Positions 62,330 to 64,000 of a stretch of DNA of 64,000 nucleotides are shown here, in pieces. Each line of letters begins with the position of its first letter. Position 1 is the stretch's first letter. The DNA lies in assembly GCF_000473105.1 (NCBI RefSeq), contig NZ_AXBB01000004.1, positions 186,001-250,000 on the forward strand, in the 5' to 3' direction. The position numbers and the translations under genes are program-made. The DNA comes from Phaeobacter inhibens DSM 16374. GTDB lineage: Bacteria > Pseudomonadota > Alphaproteobacteria > Rhodobacterales > Rhodobacteraceae. Under the pieces are notes generated by a model. The model made no database searches and had not been told where the DNA came from. It saw only the letters and a list, made by a program, of their open reading frames with translations.

Positions 62330-63172
62330 CTAACGAATCTTCGGTTGCCAAAATTGGCATCCTGTAATTTCCGTGGCGATTTGGTCTATAAACTGATCCA
62401 TCGCTCCATGGACAAATTCGGATATCAACCAGTTTGCCTTTCCAGACAAATGGCGATCAAGGCCATTGGGGTCATATCTAGAAAGTTCACTTAGTCGGTG
62501 CATCGCTGCGAACATCAAAACCAATGTATGTCGTTCTGCAGCGGAGTTTTGATCAGAAGCACGCTTTAAATACCACAGGTCACGATTGCCGTTTATATTG
62601 ACGACAATTCTCCGAAGAGTCGAGTGGTAACGAACCAGCCTTTGATGTGCTTCCTTTCTTTTGGTAGCATTCGACCTCCCGCCGAACCATCGAAAGCGCT
62701 TTTTTCGTCGAACAAACGTGTTGCCATCTCGCTCAAAATATTCGAATGAAGAAGGTATGCTGAGCAGTTTGCGTTTGTCGCTAAATCTCGGAACAATTTG
62801 AGCCTCCAACCAGCATTCTTCCGTCGTTGAACTTTTTACATATCTGACCTCTTCCAGCGGGATGAAGAGTTCTCCCTTCGAGTGGTACGTGAGGCAGTAT
62901 GCACGATGAATAAAAGGAATGTTCCAAAGTATGTCGCTCAAGGAGTGTTCACTATTTCCCACACTCTCACCAAGATACCTACACAGTTCAGGCAAAATTC
63001 CACCGCCTTTGAGATGGACAATTTCGGTCGATAGAGCAGCTCGTGCATTTTCTGGACGAACTCCAGCAACGCCGTGGTGTTGGCTAAATGTTGCTTTTTT
63101 GTACGTTAGAAGTGCTTTTGATGCGTTTAAAAAGGAGTAATAGATAGTTGGTGGGGCTGCTTCAGTAGGCAT
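62330..63172 (-). CDS. YaaC-like protein, function unknown
   Basis: 280 residues, soluble, helix-rich. The N-terminal YYSFLNASKALLTYK and HGVAG, the central IPLEEVRY and the C-terminal SRYDPNGLDRHLSGKANWLISEF resemble the YaaC family, which has no known function. The gene is clearly AT-richer than its neighbours and uses codons they avoid (TTA, ATA, AGA), a sign of transfer. It lies between a palindrome cluster and a 52-codon gene on the same strand. Family assignment is from motif memory and is moderate. Confidence 0.6.
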   Translation of the reverse strand: MPTEAAPPTIYYSFLNASKALLTYKKATFSQHHGVAGVRPENARAALSTEIVHLKGGGILPELCRYLGESVGNSEHSLSDILWNIPFIHRAYCLTYHSKGELFIPLEEVRYVKSSTTEECWLEAQIVPRFSDKRKLLSIPSSFEYFERDGNTFVRRKKRFRWFGGRSNATKRKEAHQRLVRYHSTLRRIVVNINGNRDLWYLKRASDQNSAAERHTLVLMFAAMHRLSELSRYDPNGLDRHLSGKANWLISEFVHGAMDQFIDQIATEITGCQFWQPKIR

Positions 63173-63208
63173 CCCATTAGACGCATCGGCAAACCGTTTT
63201 GCTTGCTG

Positions 63209-63367
63209 TCAATATGATAAACTCTCTGAAGCCTTTTCTCTTTTCAACCAAAGCTCAACATATAGCCAAGGATCTCGACTTAAGACATGCTCTTTTGTAA
63301 AGTCTGGACTGGCTATGCCTTTGTGCATCCATAAGCGTCGCCCATTTAATTTTAGTGCTACGGTCAA
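63209..63367 (-). CDS. Small AT-rich gene of 52 codons upstream of the YaaC-like gene
   Basis: A 52-residue reading frame from TTG at 63367, with GGAGG 6 bases upstream (part of a GGGGGAGG run). The protein is basic and aromatic (GRRLWMHKG, RDPWLYVELWLKRE) and ends in LSY. Codon use (TTA, CTA, ATA, AGA) matches the YaaC-like gene 36 bases downstream. I do not recognise it; it may be an intact small gene or the tail of a lost larger one. There is no room for a promoter between its ribosome site and the ettA terminator. Confidence 0.5.
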   Translation of the reverse strand: MTVALKLNGRRLWMHKGIASPDFTKEHVLSRDPWLYVELWLKREKASESLSY

Positions 63368-63381
63368 TACAAACCTCCCCC

Positions 63382-63417
63382 AAAAAAAACGGGCCTCTAC
63401 GGAGAGAGGCCCGTTTT
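63382..63417 (-). terminator. Rho-independent terminator of ettA
   Basis: AAAACGGGCCTC and GAGGCCCGTTTT form a 12-pair stem with an 8-base loop. On minus it is followed by a run of eight T, 38 bases after the ettA stop codon. The T run ends only a few bases before the ribosome site of the 52-codon gene. Confidence 0.93.
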
Positions 63418-63454
63418 AACTTGTAACATCGAAACGAGATGCATTCCTAGAAAA

Positions 63455-64000
63455 TCACCGCACAAACTTCTTGTGCTTCAACCGCTTGGGCTCCAGCGCG
63501 TCGGGGCCCAGACGGCGTTTCTTGTCTTCTTCGTAGTCCTCGAAGTTGCCCTCGAACCATTCCACATGGGCGTCACCCTCAAACGCCAGAATATGCGTAC
63601 AGATCCGGTCGAGGAAGAAACGGTCGTGTGAGATCACCACGGCGCAGCCGGCGAAATCCACGAGAGCATCTTCCAACGCCCGCAGGGTTTCCACGTCCAG
63701 ATCGTTGGTCGGTTCATCCAGCAGCAGCACGTTGCCGCCCTCTTTCAGCAAGCGCGCCATATGGACCCGGTTGCGTTCACCACCGGACAGGAGGCTCAAT
63801 TTCTTCTGCTGGTCGCCGCCCTTGAAGTTGAAGGACGAGCAATAGGCGCGGGAATTGACCTGCGCGTCGCCCAGTTCGATGATTTCGGCGCCGCCGGAGA
63901 TGGCCTCCCAGACGGTTTCATTGTCATTCAGATCGTCGCGCGACTGGTCGACATAGGACAGCTTCACGGTGTCGCCATAGCTGACATTGCCCTCATCGGG
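63455..64000 (-). CDS. ettA: Energy-dependent translational throttle protein EttA (ABC-F), C-terminal part
   Basis: The last 181 codons of an ABC-F ATPase that runs off the right edge. The second nucleotide-binding domain is seen from its start region, with signature [15 protein letters not shown], Walker [13 protein letters not shown] and the switch His in [11 protein letters not shown]. The C-terminal [21 protein letters not shown] is typical of EttA. EttA binds the ribosomal E site and restrains translation when ATP is low. Confidence 0.95.
   Translation of the reverse strand, partial: PDEGNVSYGDTVKLSYVDQSRDDLNDNETVWEAISGGAEIIELGDAQVNSRAYCSSFNFKGGDQQKKLSLLSGGERNRVHMARLLKEGGNVLLLDEPTNDLDVETLRALEDALVDFAGCAVVISHDRFFLDRICTHILAFEGDAHVEWFEGNFEDYEEDKKRRLGPDALEPKRLKHKKFVR

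Noticed and set aside
62243-62336. Integron attC-like site, because GTCTAAC fits RYYYAAC
   Set aside because: No matching GTTRRRY partner lies at the other end of the inverted repeats, and no integrase is seen.

Overview
The window looks like chromosomal DNA of a Roseobacter-clade alphaproteobacterium (Rhodobacteraceae, near Phaeobacter, Leisingera or Ruegeria). The evidence is the high G+C, dense short-gap operons with many 4-base ATGA overlaps, an RpoH2-type sigma factor, a cobalamin riboswitch driving a DUF1636 gene, the rsmI-yraN-gshB run divergent from an LppC-type lipoprotein, and the glnD-murJ pair. This assignment is inferred from gene content; no 16S rRNA or tRNA gene was seen.

Layout. 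1-930: a B12-riboswitch-controlled uptake operon leaves the window at its left edge. 1016-7205: phenylacetate catabolism, with paaX and paaZ on minus, paaG-paaI-paaK and a TetR regulator on plus, and a palindromic operator candidate between the two arms. 7378-25984: mostly housekeeping genes (cold shock, trpS, a pseudo-rhomboid, murJ-glnD, LppC lipoprotein, rsmI-yraN-gshB, YifB/ComM ATPase, GST, cobinamide kinase with a phosphatase, rpoH2, a ChaN-like protein, coaBC-dut and a membrane-anchored MoeB/ThiF enzyme). 26018-29828: a polar amino-acid ABC transporter without its ATPase, then an M3 oligopeptidase. 29953-31638: an isolated FAD-dependent halogenase. 32223-34505: a hydroxyacid dehydrogenase and VOC protein facing a LysR regulator. 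34502-40173: the cell-shape operon mreB-mreC-mreD-mrdA-rodA. 40510-50854: a Tat-exported agmatine deiminase-like enzyme, rlmJ, leuA with an attenuator leader peptide, a 19-repeat MORN protein, nadE, a diguanylate cyclase and gltX. 51093-60966: DUF2254 protein, GGCT-like protein, Rrf2 regulator, the YbbP-YbbA-TesA set, a second cold-shock gene, an L,D-transpeptidase, an outer-membrane barrel and trxC. 61017-62100: three related tiny membrane proteins in tandem. 62243-63367: an AT-rich insertion with a YaaC-like gene and a 52-codon gene, flanked by a palindrome cluster and the ettA terminator. The window ends inside ettA.

Several systems can be read as units. The paa genes activate phenylacetate to its CoA ester (PaaK), isomerise the ring epoxide (PaaG), open the ring and oxidise the aldehyde (PaaZ) and rescue dead-end thioesters (PaaI). 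The mre/mrd operon encodes the elongasome. leuA carries a classic ribosome-stalling attenuator that was missed by ORF length cut-offs. The most novel-looking items are the tandem small membrane protein family, the AT-rich YaaC-like insertion, the orphan halogenase, the exported MORN protein and the catalytically dead rhomboid.
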